This document shows positions 36,837 to 44,031 of a stretch of 64,000 nucleotides of DNA, piece by piece (the stretch's first letter is position 1; each line of letters opens with the position of its first letter). The DNA is taken from contig CAMARW010000002.1 in NCBI GenBank assembly GCA_945860865.1, positions 1-64,000 on the forward strand. The letters are read 5' to 3'. The DNA comes from Chitinophaga pinensis (lineage in GTDB: Bacteria > Bacteroidota > Bacteroidia > UKL13-3). Both the position numbers and the translations under genes were made by a program. The notes beneath the pieces were generated by a model. It was not told where the DNA came from and made no database searches. It saw nothing but the letters and a program-made list of their open reading frames with translations.

Positions 36837-37493
36837 ATGAGGTTACTTCAAATTTTAATAGGGTTATTATTGCTTGTTAGCTCTTCTTTTGCGCCTGCAC
36901 CTGCTTTAAAAATTGCCAAGTTAAAATACAATGGCGGAGGAGATTGGTACGCCAATAAAACATCTTTGCCCAACTTAATTGCCTTTTGCAACAAAAACCT
37001 AAATATGCAAATTGCACCCGAGGAAGACATAGTTGAAGTGGGTAGCGCAGATCTTTTTAACTACCCTTTTGTGCATTTAACCGGACACGGAAACATTATT
37101 TTTTCGGACCAAGAAGCCAAAAATTTGCGTAGGTATTTATTAGCTGGCGGCTTTTTGCACGTAGATGACAATTATGGTTTAGACAAGTTTTTTAGGCGCG
37201 AAATAAAAAAGGTTTTCCCCGAATTAAATTGGGTTGAATTACCATTTAATCACCCCATTTATCAAAAGCCATTTCAATTTACCAATGGCTTACCCAAGGT
37301 ACATGAGCATGATAACAAACCTTCGCAAGGGTTTGGTTTAATATACGAAGGTCGACTACTTTGCTTTTACACCTTTGAGTGCGATTTAGGCAATGGTTGG
37401 GAAGACCCAGAAGTACATAACGACCCAGAACCCGTAAGGCAAAAAGCCTTGCAAATGGGCGCCAACATTGTGAGTTATGCTTTTTTGAAGTGA
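36837..37493 (+). CDS. Exported DUF4159 protein
   Basis: This 218-residue protein has a signal peptide (MRLLQILIGLLLLVSSSFA). The remainder is a DUF4159 domain: KLKYNGGGDWYANKTSLPNL, VHLTGHGNIIFSDQE, RRYLLAGGFLHVDDNYG, and FNHPIYQKPF, a glutamine-amidotransferase-like fold whose usual catalytic Cys is not evident. The function is unknown. ATG 36837 starts the signal peptide; the earlier ATG (36801) adds twelve polar residues and is rejected. It is on the same strand as rsmE, about 90 bases on, and converges with pntB. Confidence 0.87.
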   Translation: MRLLQILIGLLLLVSSSFAPAPALKIAKLKYNGGGDWYANKTSLPNLIAFCNKNLNMQIAPEEDIVEVGSADLFNYPFVHLTGHGNIIFSDQEAKNLRRYLLAGGFLHVDDNYGLDKFFRREIKKVFPELNWVELPFNHPIYQKPFQFTNGLPKVHEHDNKPSQGFGLIYEGRLLCFYTFECDLGNGWEDPEVHNDPEPVRQKALQMGANIVSYAFLK

Positions 37494-37512
37494 GGTTTGG
37501 AGAAAAACTCCA

Positions 37513-38970
37513 TTACCCCAAAGCCTTAATCTCATTTACTAATTCGGTAAGCGCTTTTTTGGCATCTCCAAACAACATGCTGGTTTTAGGTTTAAAGAAC
37601 AACTCATTTTCTATACCGGCATAACCTGCCTTCATAGAGCGTTTGTTTACAATAACATTAGCCGCATTTTCTACATCCAAAATAGGCATTCCATAAATAG
37701 GAGAATTTGGATCTGTTTTGGCGGCAGGATTTACCACATCATTTGCTCCTACAACCAATACCACATCTGTAGATGCAAACTCTGGATTTATCTCTTCCAT
37801 CTCCAATAACTTATCGTAGCTCACATTACTTTCTGCCAATAACACATTCATATGTCCGGGCATTCTACCGGCTACTGGGTGTATGGCATATTTTACCTCC
37901 ACGCCTTCGGCTTCTAATAGTAATTCTAAATCGTGCACCACATGCTGCGCCTGCGCTACCGCTAATCCGTATCCTGGCACAATAATTACCTTTTTGGCAT
38001 AGCGCATTAAAATGGCTGCATCACTGGCTGTAACCTCTTTAATACTGCCCTCAAAACTACTGCTAGTTGCCGCTTCGCCTTTAACTCCTCCACCAAAATT
38101 ACCAATGAGTACATTGAGTAAAGAACGGTTCATTGCTTTACACATCACTATGGTTAATAATGTTCCGGCTGAACCAACCAAAATACCACCCACCAACATT
38201 ACTTTATTATCGTATAAGAAACCACCAAAAGCGGCAGCTACACCTGTAAATGAATTGAGTAAAGAAATAACAACAGGCATATCTGCTCCACCAATTGGCA
38301 ATACAAATAATACTCCATACAGCAAGGATAATGTGAGTACCAAATAAAAATATAAATGGGCGTTAGCAGCATCGCCGGTAATTACTAAGTAAGCCAAGCC
38401 TACAATAACCAACAACAAACCAATGTTTATAAACTGTTGCTGACCCAAACTCTTGTCTTTTACCTTACCGCTCAGCTTGCCCCAGGCAATCATACTTCCA
38501 GAGAAAGAAACAGAACCAATAACCATACCGGCCAAAATAATAAGCAATCTACCGGTAATTGCAGAGGTATTACCTGGAACCAATGCCATAACAGCCATCA
38601 TTGGATTAGCCATAGAATCACTTAAATGTTGAAACTCTATAATTGATATGAGCATGGCACAAGCGCCACCCATGCCATTAAATAAACTCACCATCTCTGG
38701 CATGGCCGTCATTTGCACCTTTTTGGCCGCTATAAAACCCAGCACGGTACCCACTGCAAGTGCGCCAAAAATGAAACCCAAATTGTGTAAATGTGCGCCA
38801 GATTCTGGACTCACATACAAAAATATGGTTCCAAAGATGGCAATACCCATTCCAAAAGCCGCAATTAAATTGCCCTTCCTAGCTGTTGCAGGATTACCCA
38901 AAAACTTTAGCCCCAAGATAAATGTAACCGAGGCAATAAGATAGATTAGTTGTAGTATATTGTTTTCCAT
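37513..38970 (-). CDS. pntB: NAD(P) transhydrogenase subunit beta
   Basis: This 485-residue subunit contains about eight transmembrane helices (residues 1-260) and the C-terminal NADP(H)-binding domain (IVPGYGLAVAQAQH, HPVAGRMPGHMNVLLAE, DVVLVVGANDVVNPAA). With the split alpha subunits upstream it couples proton flow to hydride transfer from NADH to NADP+. In most Bacteroidota the three pnt genes are contiguous; here about 500 bases containing a broken four-helix-bundle gene and inverted repeats separate pntB from pntA2, so its expression may depend on read-through. Confidence 0.95.
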   Translation of the reverse strand: MENNILQLIYLIASVTFILGLKFLGNPATARKGNLIAAFGMGIAIFGTIFLYVSPESGAHLHNLGFIFGALAVGTVLGFIAAKKVQMTAMPEMVSLFNGMGGACAMLISIIEFQHLSDSMANPMMAVMALVPGNTSAITGRLLIILAGMVIGSVSFSGSMIAWGKLSGKVKDKSLGQQQFINIGLLLVIVGLAYLVITGDAANAHLYFYLVLTLSLLYGVLFVLPIGGADMPVVISLLNSFTGVAAAFGGFLYDNKVMLVGGILVGSAGTLLTIVMCKAMNRSLLNVLIGNFGGGVKGEAATSSSFEGSIKEVTASDAAILMRYAKKVIIVPGYGLAVAQAQHVVHDLELLLEAEGVEVKYAIHPVAGRMPGHMNVLLAESNVSYDKLLEMEEINPEFASTDVVLVVGANDVVNPAAKTDPNSPIYGMPILDVENAANVIVNKRSMKAGYAGIENELFFKPKTSMLFGDAKKALTELVNEIKALG

Positions 38971-38984
38971 AAAATTTAAAATTC

Positions 38985-39005
38985 GAAATTCTAAATCCGA
39001 AATTC
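38985..39005. repeat. Left arm of the inverted repeat around the broken four-helix-bundle gene
   Basis: This 21-base segment (beginning GAAATTCTAAATCC) is the exact reverse complement of 39449-39469. Degenerate extra copies of AATTCGAAAT continue on its right side. It lies 15 bases upstream of the pntB start codon. Confidence 0.9.
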
Positions 39006-39059
39006 GAAATAGGATTTGCCTGGTTCGAAAATCAAATTTTCCAAGTTATTATTAATTTA

Positions 39060-39428
39060 TTAGTCTACTTTAATTGATAATTTTTTAAGAATATTTCCAA
39101 GAATTAACATTAATTCATGCGCTTCTTGAACTAATTTGTTTCGTTCAATTTCTAAATCTTTTATTTAATTTGTATCCAAAAGCAACAACCAATATTTGCT
39201 TTCCTTAGCCTCTTTTCTACAAATTTTCAATTTCATTAATCTATCCTTATCACCTAAACTTTCATTGGCCTCGATATAATTTGCACCCACAGAACCTGAT
39301 GACCTAATTAATTGCTTACCATCCTCTTGATTATTTATGTTGTAAGGCAACCGCTTCACAAATCTTCTTATTGCTAATGAAAACTGAAATGTTCGCTCCT
39401 CCAAATCGTAAATTTTAGTTTCATTCAT
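39060..39428 (-). pseudogene. Four-helix-bundle gene broken by a nonsense codon
   Basis: The frame encodes a four-helix-bundle (S23/IVP family) protein: YDLEERTFQFSLAIRRFVKR, QLIRSSGSVGANYIEANES and CRKEAKESKYWLLLLDTN. It then hits TAA after 87 codons and continues in the same frame for 34 more codons (IKDLEIERNKLVQEAHELML onward) to a second stop. The two parts together give the normal family length of about 122 residues, and a one-base change CAA to TAA would explain the break. It is inserted between pntA2 and pntB and flanked by exact 21-base inverted repeats. Either a pseudogene or a read-through product. Confidence 0.85.
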
Positions 39429-39448
39429 ATTTTCGGATTTAGAATTTA

Positions 39449-39469
39449 GAATTTCGGATTTAGAATTTC
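39449..39469. repeat. Right arm of the inverted repeat around the broken four-helix-bundle gene
   Basis: Exact reverse complement of 38985-39005. A second partial copy (CGGATTTAGAATTTAGAATT) lies immediately to its left. It directly adjoins the stop codon of pntA2. Confidence 0.9.
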
Positions 39470-39470
39470 A

Positions 39471-39764
39471 TTACTTTTTCTTCTTAAACATTTCCAGCAT
39501 CCTATCCGTTACCACAAAGCCGCCTACCACATTGAGGGTGCCGAGAATTACGGCGAAAAAACCAAGGATTAGTGACACCAAATGCGTGGCTTCGCCCATC
39601 ACAATAATAGAGCCAATGATCACTACCCCATGGATAGCATTTGCCCCACTCATTAAAGGCGTATGCAATACACTTGGCACATGTCCGATTAATTCTATAC
39701 CCACAAAAATCATTAAGATAATGAGGTACATTAGTTCTAAGTTTTCTGTTATAATGTTTAACAT
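39471..39764 (-). CDS. pntA: NAD(P) transhydrogenase subunit alpha, membrane part
   Basis: This 97-residue protein corresponds to the C-terminal membrane portion of PntA, encoded separately (often called PntA2 or PntAB). It has three transmembrane segments: MYLIILMIFVGIELIGHVPS, GVVIIGSIIVMG and LVSLILGFFAVILGTLNVVG. HTPLMSGANAIHGVV is the conserved loop. It is the second gene of the pntA1-pntA2-pntB set and is separated from pntA1 by a repeat hairpin. Confidence 0.93.
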   Translation of the reverse strand: MLNIITENLELMYLIILMIFVGIELIGHVPSVLHTPLMSGANAIHGVVIIGSIIVMGEATHLVSLILGFFAVILGTLNVVGGFVVTDRMLEMFKKKK

Positions 39765-39781
39765 AGTTTTTTTTAATTACA

Positions 39782-39863
39782 AATTACGAGTTACGAATTA
39801 CGAATTACGAATTATGAGTGTAGTCTTGATTTTCATTTCACCCGTAATTCGTAACTCGTAATT
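39782..39863. repeat. AATTACGA repeat hairpin between pntA1 and pntA2
   Basis: Copies of AATTACGAGTTACG at 39782-39802 are matched by an exact 21-base reverse complement at 39843-39863, with a 40-base loop. In RNA this would make a strong hairpin inside the operon. The same family occurs at 13857-13943. Confidence 0.9.
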
Positions 39864-39882
39864 CGTAATTATTTATTATCAA

Positions 39883-40986
39883 TTATTTTAAAATTTTCCC
39901 TTCGTGGCAAATAAGTGTTCCTTTAGTAATCTCCTCTTCCAATTCCCACTTAAAGGCGTCTTTGGTGGCGAGGTGGTTTAATAAATTCTGAATGTTTTTG
40001 GCGTATAGTTCGCTGGCATTTTGCGGCAGTGTTGCCGGCAAGTTGGCTATTCCAATAATTTGCACGCCATGTTTAATTACCGTTTTATCTACCTCACTCA
40101 ATTCGCAATTTCCGCCCTGTTCTACAGCCATATCTACAATTACACTTCCGAGTTTCATTTGCTTAACCTGCTCTTCCGTAATCAGTACTGGCGCCTTTTT
40201 GCCCATTACCAAAGCAGTTGTTATCACTAAATCTGCCATAAACAAACTCTTGTTTACCGCTTCCTTTTGTTTGGCCAAATAATCTGCCGAAACTTCTTTG
40301 GCATAACCTCCTTCTACTTTGGCCGCTTCCTCAGATTTTACCTCAATAAATTTACCCCCTAAACTCTCCACCTGCTCCTTAGTTTCTGGTCGCACATCGC
40401 TTACCTCCACAATGGCACCCAAACGTTTGGCGGTGGCTACAGCTTGCAAACCAGCAACGCCAGCGCCATAAATAAGCACACGCGCTGGTGTAACCGTTCC
40501 GGCGGCTGTCATTAACAAAGGAAAAATTTTACCCATATTGGCTGCGCCTAAAACTACCGCTTTGTAGCCTGCTAAATTGGCTTGCGAACTCAAGGCATCC
40601 ATGTTTTGTGCACGCGAAATGCGCGGAATGGCATCCATGCCAAAAGCACTTATTTTCTTTTCATTTAATTGCTGAACCAAATCAGGATTAAACGCAGCGT
40701 ATAGGTAAGAAATTAATACCGCACCATCTTTCATGGCTGCCATTTCTGAAGCATCTGGGGCATTTACTTTTACTACAATATCCGCTTCCGCCAATGCATT
40801 TGCTTTATCAGTGGCAATTAAACAACCCATTTTCTCATACGCTTCATCACTAAAATTGGAAGCATAACCCGCATTGGGTTCAAGCAAAATTTGATGCCCC
40901 ACTTTTATTAAATTCTGCGCTACTTGCGGCGTAAGTGCCACCCTATTTTCTCCAGGGCGAGTTTCTTTTAATACTGCAATTTTCAT
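39883..40986 (-). CDS. pntA: NAD(P) transhydrogenase subunit alpha, NAD-binding part
   Basis: This 367-residue soluble subunit (PntA1) binds NAD(H). Seen: the alanine-dehydrogenase-like N-terminus (IAVLKETRPGENRVALTPQV), the dinucleotide motif VLIYGAGVAGLQAVATAKRL and the substrate loop IVDMAVEQGGNCEL. It is the first gene of the operon; the membrane half of alpha is a separate downstream gene. Divergent from the histone-deacetylase-like gene. Confidence 0.94.
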   Translation of the reverse strand: MKIAVLKETRPGENRVALTPQVAQNLIKVGHQILLEPNAGYASNFSDEAYEKMGCLIATDKANALAEADIVVKVNAPDASEMAAMKDGAVLISYLYAAFNPDLVQQLNEKKISAFGMDAIPRISRAQNMDALSSQANLAGYKAVVLGAANMGKIFPLLMTAAGTVTPARVLIYGAGVAGLQAVATAKRLGAIVEVSDVRPETKEQVESLGGKFIEVKSEEAAKVEGGYAKEVSADYLAKQKEAVNKSLFMADLVITTALVMGKKAPVLITEEQVKQMKLGSVIVDMAVEQGGNCELSEVDKTVIKHGVQIIGIANLPATLPQNASELYAKNIQNLLNHLATKDAFKWELEEEITKGTLICHEGKILK

Positions 40987-41074
40987 TTTTTATACGCTGT
41001 TGTTTTCTTTATTTGCACCCTAAATTTTACTTCAATGATACATTTTAAAATTAATTTTATCGCAAATTAGTAAC

Positions 41075-41977
41075 ATGTTTAAAATAGCTTTTTCACCTAT
41101 ATACCAACATCCATTACCAGACGGACATCGTTTTCCGATGTTAAAATACGAGCTAATACCCAAACAGTTATTATATCAAGGTAACATCCAAGCCAGTGAT
41201 TTGTTTGAACCTAATTTGGCTCGAACCGAAGACATCTTGCATACCCATACGGCAGAATATGTAGACCAATTATTTCATTTAAAATTAGATGCTGCCCATG
41301 TTCGACGAATTGGCTTTCCGCTTTCGAAAGTATTAGTTGAAAGAGAAAGATGTTTATTGCAAGGCACCTTAGACTGCGCCCTTTTTGCCCTAACAGATGG
41401 TATTGCAATGAATATTGCCGGCGGCACCCACCATGCTTTTGCCAACAGAGGTGAAGGTTTTTGCTTACTCAATGATATAGCTTTTGCGGCCAATATGTTA
41501 TTGATTCAACAAAAAGTAAAACGCATTTTAATAGTAGATTTAGACGTACACCAAGGAAATGGAACCGCTGCCATTTTTAAAAATAACCCAGCCGTTTTTA
41601 CTTTAAGTATGCATGGCGGCGATAATTATCCATTTCATAAAGAGCAATCAGATTTAGACATACCACTTTTGGCAGGTACAACAGACCAAACCTATATAAA
41701 TTTGCTGAACCAATACTTGCCTAAAACAATCGAGGACCATAAACCCGACTTTATTTTTTACCTCTGTGGCGTGGATGTTTTAGCCAGCGATAAGCTTGGA
41801 AAATTAAATTTAAGCTTAGAAGGATGCAAAATGCGCGACGAAATTGTTTTTAATTTAGCTAAAACTAACAAAATTCCGGTTGCTTGTGCCATGGGAGGAG
41901 GCTATTCGCCAAAGATTTCCGACATTGTCGATGCTCATTGCCAAACCTTTAAAGTAGCTCAAAATATTTTTTTCTAA
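41075..41977 (+). CDS. Histone-deacetylase-family amidohydrolase
   Basis: This 300-residue zinc-dependent deacetylase-fold enzyme probably removes acyl groups from amines or lysines; the true bacterial substrate is unknown. Seen: the catalytic His pair in GGTHHAF, zinc ligands in DLDVHQGNGTA (Asp and His) and in LCGVDVLASDKLG (Asp), and the active-site Tyr in MGGGY. The sequence is closest in style to the class IV (HDAC11-like) group common in bacteria. No signal peptide. Divergent from pntA1. Confidence 0.93.
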   Translation: MFKIAFSPIYQHPLPDGHRFPMLKYELIPKQLLYQGNIQASDLFEPNLARTEDILHTHTAEYVDQLFHLKLDAAHVRRIGFPLSKVLVERERCLLQGTLDCALFALTDGIAMNIAGGTHHAFANRGEGFCLLNDIAFAANMLLIQQKVKRILIVDLDVHQGNGTAAIFKNNPAVFTLSMHGGDNYPFHKEQSDLDIPLLAGTTDQTYINLLNQYLPKTIEDHKPDFIFYLCGVDVLASDKLGKLNLSLEGCKMRDEIVFNLAKTNKIPVACAMGGGYSPKISDIVDAHCQTFKVAQNIFF

Positions 41978-42050
41978 AATCTTTCTCAGCTATTGATTTT
42001 TTGCTTTTTGAAACTTTATTTCACGGCGTGAACGGGAAAGTTTTTTTCCC

Positions 42051-42083
42051 TTGACATTTTCAAAATTTTAACGTTTAAATTTG
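42051..42083 (+). promoter_or_regulatory. Promoter of the acidic small protein gene
   Basis: TTGAC (42051) and TAAATTTG (42076-42083), with 22 bases between TTG and TA, form a full Bacteroidota promoter. Two dyads lie just upstream: TTCAC-GGC-GTGAA (42020-42032) and GGGAAA-N5-TTTCCC (42034-42050). They are plausible operator sites. Confidence 0.7.
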
Positions 42084-42105
42084 TAGAGAGAAAAAATTCA
42101 GCAGC

Positions 42106-42348
42106 ATGACGAAGGCTAAAAAACCAGCAGCAAATGTGGCAGCAACTAAAAATGAAGCAGCCCCTAAAAAAACTAGTCCGAAAAAGAACTACATGGTAGA
42201 TGATGAGGATGAAGACGAGGACGTATTAGACGAGAAAGAAGTGGATGAAGATGACGAACTAGATGCTGACTTAAACGACGCAGATATTGTGATTCCTAAA
42301 TCTTTTGATCCTTTTGATGACGATGACGACGATGATGATGATTTTTAA
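42106..42348 (+). CDS. Small bipartite protein: basic head, polyacidic tail
   Basis: This 80-residue protein has a Lys/Ala/Pro-rich first third (AKKPAANVAATKNEAAPKK) and a second half dominated by Asp and Glu, ending in DDDDDDDDDF. It is almost certainly disordered. Such proteins may act as nucleic-acid mimics, chaperones or metal buffers, but nothing here decides. A full promoter and a strong terminator enclose it, so it is expressed as a single gene, probably strongly. Confidence 0.82.
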   Translation: MTKAKKPAANVAATKNEAAPKKTSPKKNYMVDDEDEDEDVLDEKEVDEDDELDADLNDADIVIPKSFDPFDDDDDDDDDF

Positions 42349-42383
42349 TTAGCTACCTATGCAATAAAACAATACTATAGAAT

Positions 42384-42413
42384 AAAAAAAACCACCTTTG
42401 GGTGGTTTTTTTT
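42384..42413. terminator. Bidirectional terminator
   Basis: ACCACC/GGTGGT stem with flanking A8 and T8 runs and a four-base loop, between the acidic-protein gene and the converging lipoprotein gene. Confidence 0.88.
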
Positions 42414-42984
42414 ATTCTCTTTTCCAGATTAATTCTGGCGAGCGCACTACATTGCTTTGGTTTAAATTTCTGTCGTACAAATAAAATTGGTAAACCACAG
42501 TATCTTGCGCATCTGGGTGTGGCGAAGGCGCTATTTTAACTTCTATATCTCCCCTTATGGCCTTGTGGCGCCCATCGGGTGTTATATTTTCTACCCTATA
42601 AACATATTTTAAGGTATCGTATACCGGAGGCACAGAATCTGGCTCCAATTCCTTTATAACTTGGCTAAACTTATTATTAAAGCGCTCAAAATAATCTATG
42701 TGTAAATTGTAGTAATAAGGGTTTGCTGCTTCATTATAACGATTTCTATCAGGCTGAAAAGGAGGAAAAGTATCTTTTTGGTTCAGACCAATATCTCCAT
42801 CTCCATCCTTAAAAGAAAAAGTGAGAATCATGATAGAATCTATACCATCCGAACCACGCAAAAAGTTGGCAGATTTATACTCAATTAAGGGAATGGAAGA
42901 ATAAATTTCCTTTGTTTTACAAGCGCTTAAAAACCCCAATAAAACTAAGATATAAAAAACTGTATATTTGATGGAATGAATCAT
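42412..42984 (-). CDS. Putative lipoprotein of unknown function
   Basis: This 190-residue protein has a lipoprotein signal (MIHSIKYTVFYILVLLGFLS, then AC, lipidated Cys near residue 22). The mature part contains FSFKDGDGDIGLNQKD, a calcium-site-like acidic loop common in Bacteroidota surface lipoproteins, and a beta-rich remainder. I start at ATG 42984, which begins the signal; the longer frame to 43080 runs into the opposite gene. Its ATG and that of the gene on the other strand lie within the same nine bases (ATGAATCAT). Confidence 0.8.
   Translation of the reverse strand: MIHSIKYTVFYILVLLGFLSACKTKEIYSSIPLIEYKSANFLRGSDGIDSIMILTFSFKDGDGDIGLNQKDTFPPFQPDRNRYNEAANPYYYNLHIDYFERFNNKFSQVIKELEPDSVPPVYDTLKYVYRVENITPDGRHKAIRGDIEVKIAPSPHPDAQDTVVYQFYLYDRNLNQSNVVRSPELIWKRE
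42963..42970 (+). promoter_or_regulatory. -7 element giving an almost leaderless transcript
   Basis: TATATTTG fits TAnnTTTG and ends 5 bases before the ATG at 42976, so transcription should start at or next to the start codon. It lies inside the coding sequence of the opposite lipoprotein gene. Confidence 0.55.
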
Positions 42985-43959
42985 TTGGATGAACGCATAT
43001 TTAACCCAAAGGTAAATAATTTTAATCATTTGTGTTTGGAGCTTTTTAAATTTCAATACAAACATAACGCAGTATATCAAAAATATTGTGGTTTTTTAGG
43101 CATAACAAATCCTGAAACCATTACAGAAACAGGCCAAATACCTTATTTGCCCATTGAATTTTTTAAGCAGTTTGAGGTTAAATCTTTTGACCAAAAAGCT
43201 ACAAAAATATTTTATAGTTCGGCTACTGGTAAACAAGGAAATAGTGCTCACCATGTGAAAGATTTGGCCATTTATGAAAAGAGTTTTTTTACTGCTTTTA
43301 ATAATTATTTTGGACAAACAAATCAAACTTGTTTTTTAGGCTTGCTTCCCTCCTATTTAGAAAGAGAAGGTAGTTCGTTAATTTACATGGTTCAAAAACT
43401 CATGCAAGCATCTAGCCACCCTTTGAGCGGCTTTTTTATGTATGAACACGAAACCCTTCAAAACAGAATTATTCAATTAGAAAAAAGCAAACAAGACTAT
43501 ATCCTTTTTGGGGTGAGTTTTGCTTTATTAGATTTTGCCGAAAAATTTCCAACGGAAATTAAACATGGCAGAATAATAGAAACAGGAGGCATGAAAGGGC
43601 GCAAAAAGGAAATAACCCGCGAAGCCTTATTTTACGAGCTGAACCAAGCTTTTAAAACAGATAATATCTTCAGCGAATATGGCATGACAGAGCTAATGAG
43701 TCAGGCCTATGCCGGCAAAAACGGAAGGTATGAATGTGCAGATTGGATGCAAATTTCTGTGGTAGACCCCAACGATCCTTTTACAGAAGTTGCGGCTGGC
43801 AAAACCGGATTAATTAGAATCATTGATTTAGCCAATATCTATTCATGCGCTTTTATACTTAGCTCAGATTTAGGCAAAAAATACCCAGATAACAGCTTTG
43901 AAATATTAGGCAGACATGATAGAAGCGAAATGCGAGGCTGTAGTTTGTTGGTGGGGTGA
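42976..43959 (+). CDS. LuxE/acyl-protein-synthetase-like protein
   Basis: This 327-residue member of the adenylate-forming (ANL) superfamily resembles the acyl-protein synthetase LuxE. Seen: FYSSATGKQGNSAHH (a P-loop-like TSG/TG motif), GMKGRKKEITREALF, FSEYGMTELMSQAY (the YGxTE motif), and a C-terminal DLG segment with GRHDRSEMRGCSLLV. It may activate a fatty or other carboxylic acid and pass it to a Cys or carrier. No luciferase or reductase gene is near. Its start codon is nested with that of the divergent lipoprotein gene. Confidence 0.84.
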   Translation: MNHLDERIFNPKVNNFNHLCLELFKFQYKHNAVYQKYCGFLGITNPETITETGQIPYLPIEFFKQFEVKSFDQKATKIFYSSATGKQGNSAHHVKDLAIYEKSFFTAFNNYFGQTNQTCFLGLLPSYLEREGSSLIYMVQKLMQASSHPLSGFFMYEHETLQNRIIQLEKSKQDYILFGVSFALLDFAEKFPTEIKHGRIIETGGMKGRKKEITREALFYELNQAFKTDNIFSEYGMTELMSQAYAGKNGRYECADWMQISVVDPNDPFTEVAAGKTGLIRIIDLANIYSCAFILSSDLGKKYPDNSFEILGRHDRSEMRGCSLLVG

Positions 43960-43978
43960 TTTTAGCATCATGTAAAAC

Positions 43979-44010
43979 AAAAAAGGCGAACCAAATGGTT
44001 CGCCTTTTTT
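43979..44010. terminator. Bidirectional terminator
   Basis: GGCGAACC/GGTTCGCC stem, loop AAAT, flanked by A6 and T6, between two converging genes. Confidence 0.9.
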
Positions 44011-44031
44011 GTGTATTTGTTCATCTTAAAA

